A DNA stretch of 64,000 nucleotides from contig JABSRN010000140.1 in the NCBI GenBank assembly GCA_013214025.1, forward strand, positions 1-64,000. The letters run 5' to 3'. Position numbers and translations under genes: made by a program. This document shows positions 17,558 through 26,441 of this stretch, piece after piece (the first letter of the stretch is position 1; each line of letters opens with the position of its first letter). The notes under the pieces were generated by a model. It made no database searches. It was not told where the DNA came from and saw only the letters and a list, made by a program, of their open reading frames with translations. The DNA is from Polyangiaceae bacterium. Its GTDB lineage: Bacteria > Myxococcota_A > Polyangia > Polyangiales > Polyangiaceae.

Positions 17558-19182
17558 TGAACAGCCTTCGCCCCTCCCTCAGCCTCGGATTTCTCGCACT
17601 GGCAACCCTCCTCAGCTTGCCCATGCTGGCGTGCAGTGCGCCTGCCAAAACACCCGCAGCACAGCCTGCCCCGACCTCTGGAGCGCCGGTTGTGCCGGTC
17701 GCCCTCGCCTACGGCGCCCCGGACACCGACGACGGCACAGCCCCACCAGAAAACCGCGTTCTGCCCCCGAAATCGGGCATCCCGCCGTCGTTTTCCTTCC
17801 CGGCTATTTCCCACTTCGAGCTCAAGAACGGGCTCAAGGTTCGAGTGGTGCAGCGACCCACCCTGCCGATCGCTGACGTCAAACTAGTGTTCCTGAGCGG
17901 AAGCGCGACGGATGGGGGCAAACCCGGCGTCGCTACCCTGGCGGGGGAATTCCTCAAAGCAGGCGGCACCGGCGCCTGGACCAGCCGCCAGCTACTCGAT
18001 CGCGTGGAGTCGCTCGGCTCGGATCTGCGAATTGTCACGAGTCGAGATGCCAGCAGCATTTCCATGAGCGTTACGAAAGATAACGTCGAGACCTCGCTGG
18101 ATCTCATCAGCCAGGTAGCCCGCAGACCAAAATTTTCCGGTTCCGAGTACCGAAAGCTCAAGAAACGCGAAATGGATCGCGTTGCCAGTTCCGCCAAGGG
18201 CGACGCGCGCTGGGCCGCGAACATGGTGTTCTTCCGCGAACTGTTCCGCACGGCCGACGGCAAACACCCCTACGCCAGCTACGACGCAACGACCAAACAA
18301 CTGGAGCAGGTCATGCTCTACAACGCGAAAAGCTGGTACCAAACGCACCTCACCCCGAAAAACGCGTTCCTGGTGGTGACCGGAGACGTCACGCCCGAAA
18401 TCGTGCAGCAAGCGGCGGAAAAGTACTTCGGTGGCTGGAAGGGCGAGGCCCCCAAGCCCCTCCGCTACGCCGAAGTCACGACTCCTTCTGCCATCAGCAT
18501 CTTCCTCGTGGACCGCCCCAAGAGCGCCCAGAGCCAAATCCAAGTGGGGACCTTCGGACCACCGCGTAGCAGCGCAGACTGGCCGGCGCTCAAAGCAGCC
18601 AACCAGGTGCTCGGCGGCGGCGTGGCCGGCAGATTGTTCATGGACGTCCGAGAAAAGCGGTCCTTGGCCTATAGCACCTACTCCTACGTCAGCGGATTCG
18701 CTCACGGTCCCTCCCTCATCAGCCTGAGTGCGGGCACCCAGACAGCAAAAACGGGACTCACACTGAAAGCTCTGTTGGAACACCTCAACAAGATGGGCAG
18801 CGCGCCGCTGGATCCGGAAGAATTGAGCACCGCAACTCGCTACCTCTCGGATGCCTTCTTGCTGCGTCTAGAAACGACAAGAGCCGTCTCCAGCATGACC
18901 GCCAGCCTCGGCATCCTGGGGCTGGGAGACAAGTACTACGACGAGTACCGGGCCGCTGTGACCGCACTCGACGAAGCCACAGTGCAAAGCACGGCCAAGA
19001 AGTACTACGTCGGAGGTCACGCCATCGTAGTGGTCGCAGGAGACGCGGACCGTCTGCAAGGCCCACTCAGCCACTTCGGCCGTGTAACCGTAATCGATCC
19101 CGACAAAGAGTTTTCTGTCGTCAAGACGGTACCGCACAACCCGAAGGCCACCATCGAGCTGAAACGAATCGAAGGCACCTGA
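17557..19182 (+). CDS. M16 family peptidase-like lipoprotein, non-catalytic partner
   Basis: The protein has 541 aa. The ATG at 17557 overlaps the upstream stop, and a lipoprotein signal ends in PMLAC (lipid Cys26). The M16 fold is clear, but the HxxEH zinc motif is missing: the equivalent helix reads LAGEFLKAGG. The substrate-binding Arg/Tyr region of the C-lobe is kept (VREKRSLAYSTYSYVSGF). In characterised bacterial heterodimers one subunit supplies zinc and the other the R/Y pair; this gene and its upstream neighbour fit that pattern. No other role is suggested by the context. Confidence 0.92.
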   Translation: MNSLRPSLSLGFLALATLLSLPMLACSAPAKTPAAQPAPTSGAPVVPVALAYGAPDTDDGTAPPENRVLPPKSGIPPSFSFPAISHFELKNGLKVRVVQRPTLPIADVKLVFLSGSATDGGKPGVATLAGEFLKAGGTGAWTSRQLLDRVESLGSDLRIVTSRDASSISMSVTKDNVETSLDLISQVARRPKFSGSEYRKLKKREMDRVASSAKGDARWAANMVFFRELFRTADGKHPYASYDATTKQLEQVMLYNAKSWYQTHLTPKNAFLVVTGDVTPEIVQQAAEKYFGGWKGEAPKPLRYAEVTTPSAISIFLVDRPKSAQSQIQVGTFGPPRSSADWPALKAANQVLGGGVAGRLFMDVREKRSLAYSTYSYVSGFAHGPSLISLSAGTQTAKTGLTLKALLEHLNKMGSAPLDPEELSTATRYLSDAFLLRLETTRAVSSMTASLGILGLGDKYYDEYRAAVTALDEATVQSTAKKYYVGGHAIVVVAGDADRLQGPLSHFGRVTVIDPDKEFSVVKTVPHNPKATIELKRIEGT

Positions 19183-19247
19183 TCGCTCGATTCTGGCCAT
19201 CCCGGAGTCAGCCCGACCGTTCTCCGTAGAGACTTACCGCCCCGGAG

Positions 19248-20201
19248 TCATCGCGTGTGTCCCCCGTACACTCGCCGAACTTCGACGTAGGTTTGCACAT
19301 GGGCTTGCACCGTGAGCCCGATGGGACGGGTGTAGCCCCCGCCCAGAGAGAGGGCGATAGGCAACTGGCGTCCGGCACAAGCCTCAAGCACCCGGGCGTC
19401 CCGGCGGCGCAATCCCTCCAGACTAACGTCTAGGCGTCCGAGGCTATCGTCCTTGAGCGGATCCACCCCGGCCTGATAGAGGACAATCTCGGGGCTCTGG
19501 GAAAGCGTTGCGTCCAGAGCCTGTTGGACCGCGCGCAGATACTCTTCGTCACCGGTCCCATCGGGAAGCGGGATATCCAGACTCGACGCTACCTTGCGGA
19601 ACGGGAAGTTCTTGTCGGCATGCACGCTACACACGAACACATCGTCTCGGTCGCCGAAGATATCCGCGTTGCCGTTGCCCTGATGTACGTCCAAATCCAA
19701 GATCGCGACGCGACGGACGGCCCCCTCGTGCAGCAGACGCTCGGCAGTCACCGCCAGATCGTTGAACAGACAGAAACCCTCGCCAAAATCTCGCCCCGCA
19801 TGATGGGTTCCCCCGGCAAGGTTCCCGCTCACGCCGTCCCGCAGCGCCGCCCGGGACGCCGCGAGAGATCCCCCCACGCTGGCCAACGAGCGTCGAATGA
19901 GTTGTGGCCCTGGCGGCAGTCCGATTCGACGCGCAGCTCTGGCGTCCAAGGCACCGTTCAGTACGGCGTCGACGTATTCCGTACTGTGCGCCAACACGAG
20001 ATCGTCACGGCGCACTAACGGCGCTTCGAACAGCTCCTCAGGAGGGAGAATGTTCAACGCCATCAGGGATTCACGCAGCAGTCGATACTTCTCAATTGGG
20101 AAGCGGTGCGCCGCCGGCAAATCGATGTGGTGATGATCGCAGTAGAAGATTTGCAACGGGAGTGGCCCTCTCGCGAGTCTCGCGCACGCGCACAGCAACA
20201 T
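19248..20201 (-). CDS. Histone deacetylase / acetylpolyamine amidohydrolase family enzyme
   Basis: The protein has 317 aa. I chose the ATG at 20201 because GGGAAGAG lies about 4 nt upstream and the family start (IFYCDHHHIDLPAAHRFP) follows soon after; the frame is open further upstream. The catalytic His pair is in GGTHHAGRDFG (133-134). The zinc ligands include Asp171 and His173 in LDLDVHQGNG. QAGVDPLKDDSLGR and LSLGGGY are typical. These Zn hydrolases remove acyl groups from proteins, polyamines or acetoin-linked targets. Single-domain bacterial members cannot be told apart by motif alone. The nearby aminopropyltransferase and amine oxidase make an acetylpolyamine substrate possible. Confidence 0.9.
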   Translation of the reverse strand: MLLCACARLARGPLPLQIFYCDHHHIDLPAAHRFPIEKYRLLRESLMALNILPPEELFEAPLVRRDDLVLAHSTEYVDAVLNGALDARAARRIGLPPGPQLIRRSLASVGGSLAASRAALRDGVSGNLAGGTHHAGRDFGEGFCLFNDLAVTAERLLHEGAVRRVAILDLDVHQGNGNADIFGDRDDVFVCSVHADKNFPFRKVASSLDIPLPDGTGDEEYLRAVQQALDATLSQSPEIVLYQAGVDPLKDDSLGRLDVSLEGLRRRDARVLEACAGRQLPIALSLGGGYTRPIGLTVQAHVQTYVEVRRVYGGHTR

Positions 20202-20710
20202 AAACTCTTCCCGTCGCTGCTCGCCATGCCCGCGGCGGGCAGCATTTCCCCTTCCTAAGAATTCGGAAGCCAACTGAACCCAACCCGCCCTTGTGGCGCG
20301 CTCAGCCCTGAGCTGCTGGCCGGTTTGGTGTCCTGGCGCATGTAGTTCTCGGCCCGCGTCGTTTTTGTGAGGAATTAACCTACATTTAACGACAGTTTGT
20401 GCGCCGATCAGCCCACAAAAAACTACCGGCAAATCTCCCGGGCTATGAACAAGCTGTGGATATGCTGCGAATGATCCTGGGGATTTGCTTGGGGTAACTT
20501 GTGTTCAGCATTAGGGATCGGGATGGAAGCCGTGGATGTTCCATAACAAGCTAATCCCCACCCCCCTGGCTGGCGACCTACTGGGCAGCACCCTGGCTAC
20601 CTCCCCCAGATGTTGTGGTTTTTTGTTGCTGTACCACTACAGATTGGGTACACCGTGAGTCTGCTTCTGATTCGAAACCTGACCAGCCAGGCAGTGAATC
20701 GCTGAACAGG

Positions 20711-20744
20711 CTGAATATCTTAACCTGCTGAATATCTTAACCTG
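20711..20744. repeat. 17-bp direct tandem repeat, two copies
   Basis: The unit CTGAATATCTTAACCTG occurs twice without interruption, at 20711-20727 and 20728-20744. It lies in the intergenic region upstream of nrdJ. Confidence 0.9.
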
Positions 20745-20879
20745 CAAGACCGCTCAGTAGTTTTTCCCCAGATCGGCTCATATCCACCCATCTGGAACCA
20801 CTGATTCAGCCCGCCAACTGGCCTCTTCAACCGAACTTTATCCAACCGGATTTGGCAATCAGATATTCAATATCAGCAG

Positions 20880-20924
20880 AATTTCAATCAGAAGAATTTC
20901 AATCAGAAGAATTTCAATCAGAAG
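20880..20924. repeat. 15-bp direct tandem repeat, three copies
   Basis: The unit AATTTCAATCAGAAG occurs three times perfectly in a row, followed by a partial fourth copy (AATTT). The A+T-rich block ends about 70 bp before the hairpin-rich leader of nrdJ. Iterated protein binding sites (iterons) or slippage are both possible. Confidence 0.92.
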
Positions 20925-20996
20925 AATTTTCAAAGCCGCGGACTTCAAATAGGTCACACACTTGATGGTTTTCACCCACTCCCATCCAACGCCCAA

Positions 20997-21299
20997 TAGG
21001 CAGCCCCGGGTGCTGCCGTCACCCTGGTCAAGCATGACCGAGGGCGGGAGTTGTCAGGGCGGGAGTCCCCATCAGGCGGCAGACCGGGGTTCCCGCTTAA
21101 CCGATGGAGGACTAGCGGCGAGCTAAGTCGTTAGCATTAATTTTTCGGCATCGACCACGGTGCCGTGGATGTCAGTTGGAACGCTGACTCGGTGTCAGGG
21201 CACCGGGGTGTTCCAAAGGGCGAGGGGCTAGGAACGGGCTGCAAGCCCGACGGTACCGTTGCGCGTACCGGTTGGTGTATCAGAAAGGGACAACTAGGG
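20997..21299 (+). promoter_or_regulatory. Hairpin-rich 5' leader of nrdJ, candidate regulatory RNA
   Basis: Successive stems can be drawn by eye: 20999-21004 with 21012-21017; 21026-21030 with 21035-21039 (GGTCA/TGACC); 21059-21064 with 21091-21096, enclosing 21067-21070 with 21086-21089; 21176-21182 with 21210-21216, enclosing 21184-21188 with 21194-21198; 21235-21240 with 21244-21249; and 21251-21256 with 21265-21270. The last ends 30 nt before the nrdJ ATG. I could not match the cobalamin riboswitch core. A separate 'nrdJ RNA motif' has been described upstream of class II reductases, and this could be a relative. Whether this DNA is transcribed is not shown. Confidence 0.5.
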
Positions 21300-24200
21300 A
21301 TGGCACAGTCGACAATCGTGGGTCAGGACAAAGCAAGGCGCGAGATGGGGGAAGAGGAGCTCGAAGCAAAAGAAAGCCAGACTGGTAGTCAGTCTTCGGC
21401 AGCACCGGAATCGAGCCCGACCGCCGCACGGCGGCGCGGCAACCGAGCCGCAGGGCTCTCTTTCGAGCGGCTATACACCAACGCTGGAGAGTCCCCGTAC
21501 GACGAGATCGTATGGGAACGCCGCACAAGCGTCATCACCAACCCCGACGGCTCTGTCGTCTTCAAGATGGACGGCGCAGAGGTACCGAGTGGTTGGTCTC
21601 AGCTCGCAACCGACATTGTCGTCTCCAAGTACTTCCGCAAGGCCGGCATTCACGGTGACAAGAACGTAGGCGAACAGAGCGTCAAGCAGGTCGTTCACCG
21701 TGTGGCTCATACCATCCGCGAAGCTGGCGAAAAACTTGGCGGCTACTTCTCCACCGAGCGCGACGCGCAGACCTTCGAGGACGAGCTTTGTTACCTCCTG
21801 GTCAATCAGTACGGCGCCTTCAACTCGCCGGTATGGTTCAACTGCGGGCTTTTCCACGAGTACGGCATCGAAGGTTCAGGCGGCAACTGGGCCTGGAACG
21901 CCGAAACCGACGCCATGGAAGAAGTAGCGAACGCGTACTCTCGTCCCCAGTGCAGTGCTTGTTTCATTCAGCGCGCGACCGACGACTTGATGGGCATCTA
22001 CGAGCTCGTCAAGAACGAAGCTCGTCTCTTTAAGTACGGCTCCGGCACGGGCTCGAACTTCAGCACCATCCGTGGTCGCCAGGAAATGCTGTCTGGCGGC
22101 GGAACTTCCAGTGGGCTCATGAGCTTCCTGGAGGTATTTGACCGCGCGGCGGGTGCCACCAAGAGCGGCGGTACCACTCGACGCGCAGCCAAGATGGTCT
22201 GCCTCGACATGGACCACCCCGAAATCGAAGACTTCATCACCTGGAAGGTGCGGGAAGAAGCGAAAGCCCGAGCCCTCATCGCCGCTGGTTACGACAGCGA
22301 CTTCAACGGCGAGGCCTACAAGACGGTCAGCGGACAGAACTCGAACAACTCGATCCGTGTCACGGACGACTTCATGAAATCCGCCCTAAGCGGAGGCACG
22401 TGGAACACCATCGCGCGAACCACCGGTGAAGTGGTCGACACTCTGGAAGCCGATGGCCTGTGGAACAAGGTAGCCGAAGCCGCTTGGGGCTGCGCTGACC
22501 CCGGCGTCCAGTACGACAGCACGATCAACAAGTGGCACACCTGCCCGAATACGGATCGCATCAACGCGTCCAACCCGTGTTCTGAGTACATGTTCCTCGA
22601 CAACTCAGCGTGCAACCTGTCGTCACTGAACCTCACCAAATTCCTCGGCGAAGACGGCGAGTTCGATCTCGACGGCTACCAGCACGCCATCGACGTGTTC
22701 TTTGTCGCCCAAGAGATCCTAGTGGACCTCTCCTCCTACCCGACCGAGGAAATCGCGAAGAACAGCCACGACTACCGCCCCCTCGGACTCGGCTACGCCA
22801 ACCTTGGCACCATGCTGATGCTTCAGGGCATTCCCTACGACTCAGACAAGGGTCGCGCCATTGCTGGCGCCCTCACTGCCATCCTGTGCGGGCACGCCTA
22901 TCGCGCTAGCGCCAAAATGGCCGAGCAAAAGGGCGCCTTCGAGGGTTACGCCAAGAACCGCGAGCCGATGCTCAACGTCATGCGTATGCACCAGGAAGCG
23001 GCCTACTCGATCAACCGCGACTTGTGCCCAGAGTCCCTATGGCGCGCTGCCGTACAGGACTGGAATGACGTCGTCGACTTGGGCGAAAAACACGGCTACC
23101 GCAATGCGCAAGCCACCGTGCTCGCACCCACTGGCACCATCGGCCTGCTGATGGACTGCGACACCACCGGTATCGAGCCAGACTTCGCTCTCGTGAAGTT
23201 CAAGAAGCTTGCGGGTGGCGGCTACTTCAAGATCGTCAACCAGTCCGTGCCCGAGGCTCTCCGACGGCTCGGCTACTCCGAGGCCAACGTCCAAGAGATC
23301 GTCGCCTTCGTTTCCGGCACCAACACGCTGCTGGGCGCCCCGCACGTCAATCGCGCGACCCTCTCTCAGAAGGGTTTTACGGACGAAGATCTGTCCAAGG
23401 TGGAAGAAGCCCTACCCGGCGTCTTCGACCTGACTCTGGCATTCGCGCCGTGGATACTCGGGGTGGAAACCTTCCAGCGCCTCGGCATCGACGCCGACGC
23501 CATGGGGGAACCGGGATTCAGCCTGCTGGGTCATCTGGGTTTCACCGAAACCCAGATCAGCGAAGCCAACGATGAAATTATCGGTCGCATGACCATCGAA
23601 GGGGCCCCTCATCTTCGCGACGAGGACTACCCGGTCTTCGATTGTGCAAATCGCTGCGGCAAGACCGGCAAGCGTTTTCTCGCCCCGATGGCTCACATCA
23701 ATATGATGGGCGCCGCTCAACCGTTCCTCTCGGGCGCGATAAGCAAGACTGTCAACCTGCCCAACGATGCCACCGTCGACGAAGTCCGACAGATCTATGA
23801 GGACGGCTGGAAACTGGGACTCAAAGCTGTCGCGCTCTACCGAGACGGCTGCAAGGCGTCCCAGCCCCTGTCGACATCTAGCGCCGATGACGAAGAGGTC
23901 GAAGAGCAGGTCACCGGTGAGGCCATCGCAGCAGCACTCAGCTTGCACCCTGAGGCCGAGCGCATCCGCTTGCCCAAGAAGCGTCATGGCTTCACCCAGG
24001 AAGCACGCGTCGGCGGGCACAAAGTATTCCTGCGCACGGGTGAGTATGACGATGGAACTCTCGGTGAGATCTTTATCGATATGCACAAGGAGGGCGCCAC
24101 CTTCCGGTCGCTCATCAACTGCTTCGCCATGGCGGTATCCGTCGGCCTGCAGTACGGCGTCCCGCTAGAGGACTACGTCGAACAATTCACCTTCACCCGC

Positions 24201-24587
24201 TTCGAGCCCCACGGGCCCGTCGCCGGACACCCGAATATTAAGTTCGCGACCTCCATTGTGGACTACATCTTCCGGGTCTTGGGTGTGGAGTACCTCCAGC
24301 GCTACGATTTCGCCCAGGTGAAACCCGAGGAGCCGACGATCGAAGATCCGACGGCAACTTCATTCGCCGCCGCCACCGCTCGCCCAGCCCTCGAAAGCAG
24401 CCCGGCAGCAACTCCTGCTCCGAGCCCGGCGGCAGGCTCCGTCAACGCAGAGCACGGCGCGTTGGGCGCCCAGCTGGAAGAAATGATGGGGGACGCGCCG
24501 GTTTGTGACGGCTGCGGACACATCACCGTTCGCAATGGCGCTTGCTACAAATGCCTCAATTGCGGCAACTCAATGGGCTGTAGTTAG
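21300..24587 (+). CDS. nrdJ: Vitamin B12-dependent (class II) ribonucleotide reductase
   Basis: The protein has 1095 aa and makes dNTPs from ribonucleotides using adenosylcobalamin, without oxygen. I chose the ATG at 21300; an in-frame GTG at 21165 is open but would translate the structured leader. The active-site region has the first redox Cys in QCSACFIQ (about 217-220), [12 protein letters not shown], the NPCSEY motif with thiyl-radical Cys (about 425), and [20 protein letters not shown]. The C-terminus is the long form of the family, with a TSCPD-type region and a cysteine-rich tail (CDGCGHI ... [14 protein letters not shown]) that likely re-reduces the active site. No class I genes are seen nearby, so this may be the main reductase. 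Confidence 0.95.
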   Translation: MAQSTIVGQDKARREMGEEELEAKESQTGSQSSAAPESSPTAARRRGNRAAGLSFERLYTNAGESPYDEIVWERRTSVITNPDGSVVFKMDGAEVPSGWSQLATDIVVSKYFRKAGIHGDKNVGEQSVKQVVHRVAHTIREAGEKLGGYFSTERDAQTFEDELCYLLVNQYGAFNSPVWFNCGLFHEYGIEGSGGNWAWNAETDAMEEVANAYSRPQCSACFIQRATDDLMGIYELVKNEARLFKYGSGTGSNFSTIRGRQEMLSGGGTSSGLMSFLEVFDRAAGATKSGGTTRRAAKMVCLDMDHPEIEDFITWKVREEAKARALIAAGYDSDFNGEAYKTVSGQNSNNSIRVTDDFMKSALSGGTWNTIARTTGEVVDTLEADGLWNKVAEAAWGCADPGVQYDSTINKWHTCPNTDRINASNPCSEYMFLDNSACNLSSLNLTKFLGEDGEFDLDGYQHAIDVFFVAQEILVDLSSYPTEEIAKNSHDYRPLGLGYANLGTMLMLQGIPYDSDKGRAIAGALTAILCGHAYRASAKMAEQKGAFEGYAKNREPMLNVMRMHQEAAYSINRDLCPESLWRAAVQDWNDVVDLGEKHGYRNAQATVLAPTGTIGLLMDCDTTGIEPDFALVKFKKLAGGGYFKIVNQSVPEALRRLGYSEANVQEIVAFVSGTNTLLGAPHVNRATLSQKGFTDEDLSKVEEALPGVFDLTLAFAPWILGVETFQRLGIDADAMGEPGFSLLGHLGFTETQISEANDEIIGRMTIEGAPHLRDEDYPVFDCANRCGKTGKRFLAPMAHINMMGAAQPFLSGAISKTVNLPNDATVDEVRQIYEDGWKLGLKAVALYRDGCKASQPLSTSSADDEEVEEQVTGEAIAAALSLHPEAERIRLPKKRHGFTQEARVGGHKVFLRTGEYDDGTLGEIFIDMHKEGATFRSLINCFAMAVSVGLQYGVPLEDYVEQFTFTRFEPHGPVAGHPNIKFATSIVDYIFRVLGVEYLQRYDFAQVKPEEPTIEDPTATSFAAATARPALESSPAATPAPSPAAGSVNAEHGALGAQLEEMMGDAPVCDGCGHITVRNGACYKCLNCGNSMGCS

Positions 24588-24620
24588 CCCTTCGGTATAC
24601 GTCTCGGAACAGGGACTGAA

Positions 24621-24652
24621 CACCGGGCCGAACCGCAAGGTTCGGCCCGGTG
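24621..24652 (+). terminator. Strong hairpin terminator after nrdJ
   Basis: A perfect 14-bp inverted repeat (24621-24634 with 24639-24652) with a GCAA tetraloop lies 33 bp after the nrdJ stop. The T run after it is short (CCGTTTGT), so termination may be partly factor-dependent. Confidence 0.75.
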
Positions 24653-24826
24653 CCGTTTGTGCGGACTGCTTGAGGGCCGCGCATATCTAACTGATGGTGT
24701 CGCCGCGTCGTCAGCACAACGACTTCCACAGCCAATGTGCAATTATCGGCAGGTTCTAGTAAAACAGTCACGAGTCTGACCCGCACTGAGCGGGCAGCCG
24801 CAGCGATCGCTGCACGGAGGGATCCC

Positions 24827-25258
24827 ATGAAACTGGCAAAACTATCCACGACCAAGAGCTCCACCTTCCCCGCTGCGCTGATCGCCCTCGGCGTACCCGC
24901 CTTGTTGATGCTGAGCGCCGGCTGCAAGAAGGACGAGCCTCCGCCGCCCCTGCCGGTGGCCAAAGCCGCAGTGACAGCTGCCGCCCCCCTCGAACTGGAG
25001 ATCGAAGACGCCGGCGAGGACGAAGAGGATGAGCCGAAGGCAAAAGGCCCTTGGAAGAAGAAGGCGAGCGGGCTGACCGTTTGCTGCGCCGCTCTTCAAC
25101 AGAATGCGGCATCCGCCCCTCCCCCGACCAACGGCTACATGCTGCAGGCCGCGGCCATGTGTCAGCAAGCCGCCAGCGCGGGCAAATCTGCCGGCAGCGT
25201 AATGAGTCTTCTATCGGGTGTGCTCAAGGGCGCAAAACTCCCCAGCGCCTGCCAGTAG
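24827..25258 (+). CDS. Small lipoprotein, function unknown
   Basis: The protein has 143 aa. The ATG at 24827 has an excellent GGAGGG ribosome binding site 5 nt upstream. The signal peptide ends in MLSAGC, giving lipid Cys33. An acidic, low-complexity stretch (IEDAGEDEEDEP) follows, then a conserved-looking C-terminal part with LTVCCAALQQNAASAP and four cysteines (two adjacent, plus MCQQA and SACQ). Small lipoproteins of this design are seen in myxobacterial genomes, but I know no function. It ends just before a bidirectional terminator. Confidence 0.8.
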   Translation: MKLAKLSTTKSSTFPAALIALGVPALLMLSAGCKKDEPPPPLPVAKAAVTAAAPLELEIEDAGEDEEDEPKAKGPWKKKASGLTVCCAALQQNAASAPPPTNGYMLQAAAMCQQAASAGKSAGSVMSLLSGVLKGAKLPSACQ

Positions 25259-25306
25259 GCAAAACGGTAAACGCGCCTCCAGCGCGAGCGCCAACGGGCG
25301 AAAAAC

Positions 25307-25334
25307 AGAAGCCGCTCCCCCTGGAGCGGCTTCT
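25307..25334. terminator. Bidirectional hairpin terminator between convergent genes
   Basis: A perfect 12-bp stem (25307-25318 with 25323-25334) has a 4-nt loop. On the minus strand the stem is followed by a run of five T (complement of AAAAA at 25301-25305), serving thiL. On the plus strand T-rich sequence follows (TTCCGTTTGT), serving the lipoprotein gene. Confidence 0.8.
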
Positions 25335-25386
25335 TCCGTTTGTCTCAGCCCGCCCGCTAGCAGTCCGCCAACGAACGACCGAGCCG

Positions 25387-26385
25387 CTATTGGTCGGCGT
25401 CCGGCGGTAACATGTGATCGTAGCCACGGTTGAGAGGCTCCGCCTTGCCGCCAATCGTCTGCAACACCCCTCCCCAGCCCGCCTCAAAGCGTCCGATGAC
25501 ACGTGCTGCCCGGGGTCGCTTGCGGGCGGGGCCCGCCGCTAATAGCGCGTAGTCTTCGCCGCCATAGAGGGCAAGTTGAACCGCATTGGCATCCAGCGCA
25601 GCCGCAGCCCGGACCAGATCAGGGCGGAGTGCGGCTCGCAAGCGATGCTCTTCGATCACCACTCGAATGCCTGCGACCTTCGCTAGCTCCGTCGCGTTGG
25701 TGGCCAGGCCATCGGAGACGTCGATCATACAACTGGCGGAGCGGCTGAGGCGTTGGCCTTCGGCGATCAACGCCCGGGGCTCCCTCCAGGCCTTGATACA
25801 GGTCGCCACACCTCGGTCCTCACGTTTGATGCGCGCAAAGCGGCTGGGCCGGGAGCCTCTTCCCAGGGCCCGACAGCCCGCCCCAGCGAGGCCGACATCC
25901 CCGACCAACCACAACTCTTCGCCCACCGCAGCGCCCTGCCGCAGAATAGCCGTGCCTACCGTGCCCAACACGGTAGTCGTGATGCTGAGCTCGCGACCCC
26001 GAGAGATGTTGCCTCCCGCGACCGGGCAAGCCAAAGCTCGGGCGGCCCGCTGCTGCCCTTTGGCGATCTTTGAGACCTCTTTGCTCCCGTAGGCCGAGGG
26101 CAAAATCAAACTGGAAAGCGCCGCAAGGGGTTTCGCCCCCATGGCCGCCAAATCGCTCACTGCTGCCTGGAAGGCCCGGGCGCCTAAATCGCCCAAGTTC
26201 AGCCAATCGAGTTCGAAATGAACGTGCTCTACCGCGGTGTCCACACTCCAGACGAGTCCAGATTTCTGCCGCCGAAGCACGGCGGCGTCATCGCCGATAC
26301 CAACGCTTAGCTGTTTCCAGTTACCGTCGAACTCACCGGCCAGCATCTTCACCAGCGCGGGCTCATCTTGGTCGTGGGTCGGCAT
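25387..26385 (-). CDS. thiL: Thiamine-monophosphate kinase
   Basis: The protein has 332 aa, the usual length. It phosphorylates thiamine monophosphate to thiamine diphosphate. The N-terminal GIGDDAAVL motif (about 29-37), WSVDTAVEHVHF, the SDLAAMGAKPLAAL helix, the PVAGGNISRG loop and MIDVSDGLATN are all diagnostic of ThiL in the PurM/SelD-like fold. LYGGEDYALL is in the C-terminal domain. It is cytoplasmic. The gene is the last of a minus-strand run downstream of the histidine kinase, with a 56-bp gap, and may be a separate unit. Confidence 0.95.
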   Translation of the reverse strand: MPTHDQDEPALVKMLAGEFDGNWKQLSVGIGDDAAVLRRQKSGLVWSVDTAVEHVHFELDWLNLGDLGARAFQAAVSDLAAMGAKPLAALSSLILPSAYGSKEVSKIAKGQQRAARALACPVAGGNISRGRELSITTTVLGTVGTAILRQGAAVGEELWLVGDVGLAGAGCRALGRGSRPSRFARIKREDRGVATCIKAWREPRALIAEGQRLSRSASCMIDVSDGLATNATELAKVAGIRVVIEEHRLRAALRPDLVRAAAALDANAVQLALYGGEDYALLAAGPARKRPRAARVIGRFEAGWGGVLQTIGGKAEPLNRGYDHMLPPDADQ

Positions 26386-26441
26386 TTCGATAGGTTCTAT
26401 CCGCGGGGTTACTATCTAGCGCCCCAGCCGGATGCAAGCTC

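Larger units (their letters stand above)
20202..20996. other. Long intergenic region with repeats and DnaA-box-like sites
   Basis: No gene is recognised. The stretch is richer in A+T than its surroundings. It holds two sets of short tandem repeats and several 9-mers resembling the DnaA box TTATCCACA: 20455-20463 (reverse orientation, 8/9), 20780-20788 (7/9), 20838-20846 (7/9) and a weaker one at 20531-20539. Given the downstream ribonucleotide reductase, this may be its regulatory region. No NrdR palindrome pair was found by eye. Confidence 0.45.

Noticed and set aside
20880-20924. CRISPR-like array
   Set aside because: The three 15-bp units are directly adjacent without spacers and there are no cas genes; a simple tandem repeat.
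20941-21299. Adenosylcobalamin riboswitch upstream of nrdJ
   Set aside because: Expected by function, but I could not find the conserved core or the B12 box; kept only as an unclassified structured leader.
21165-21299. Upstream GTG start of nrdJ adding 45 residues
   Set aside because: The extension would translate paired hairpin arms and does not resemble NrdJ N-termini; the ATG at 21300 is preferred.
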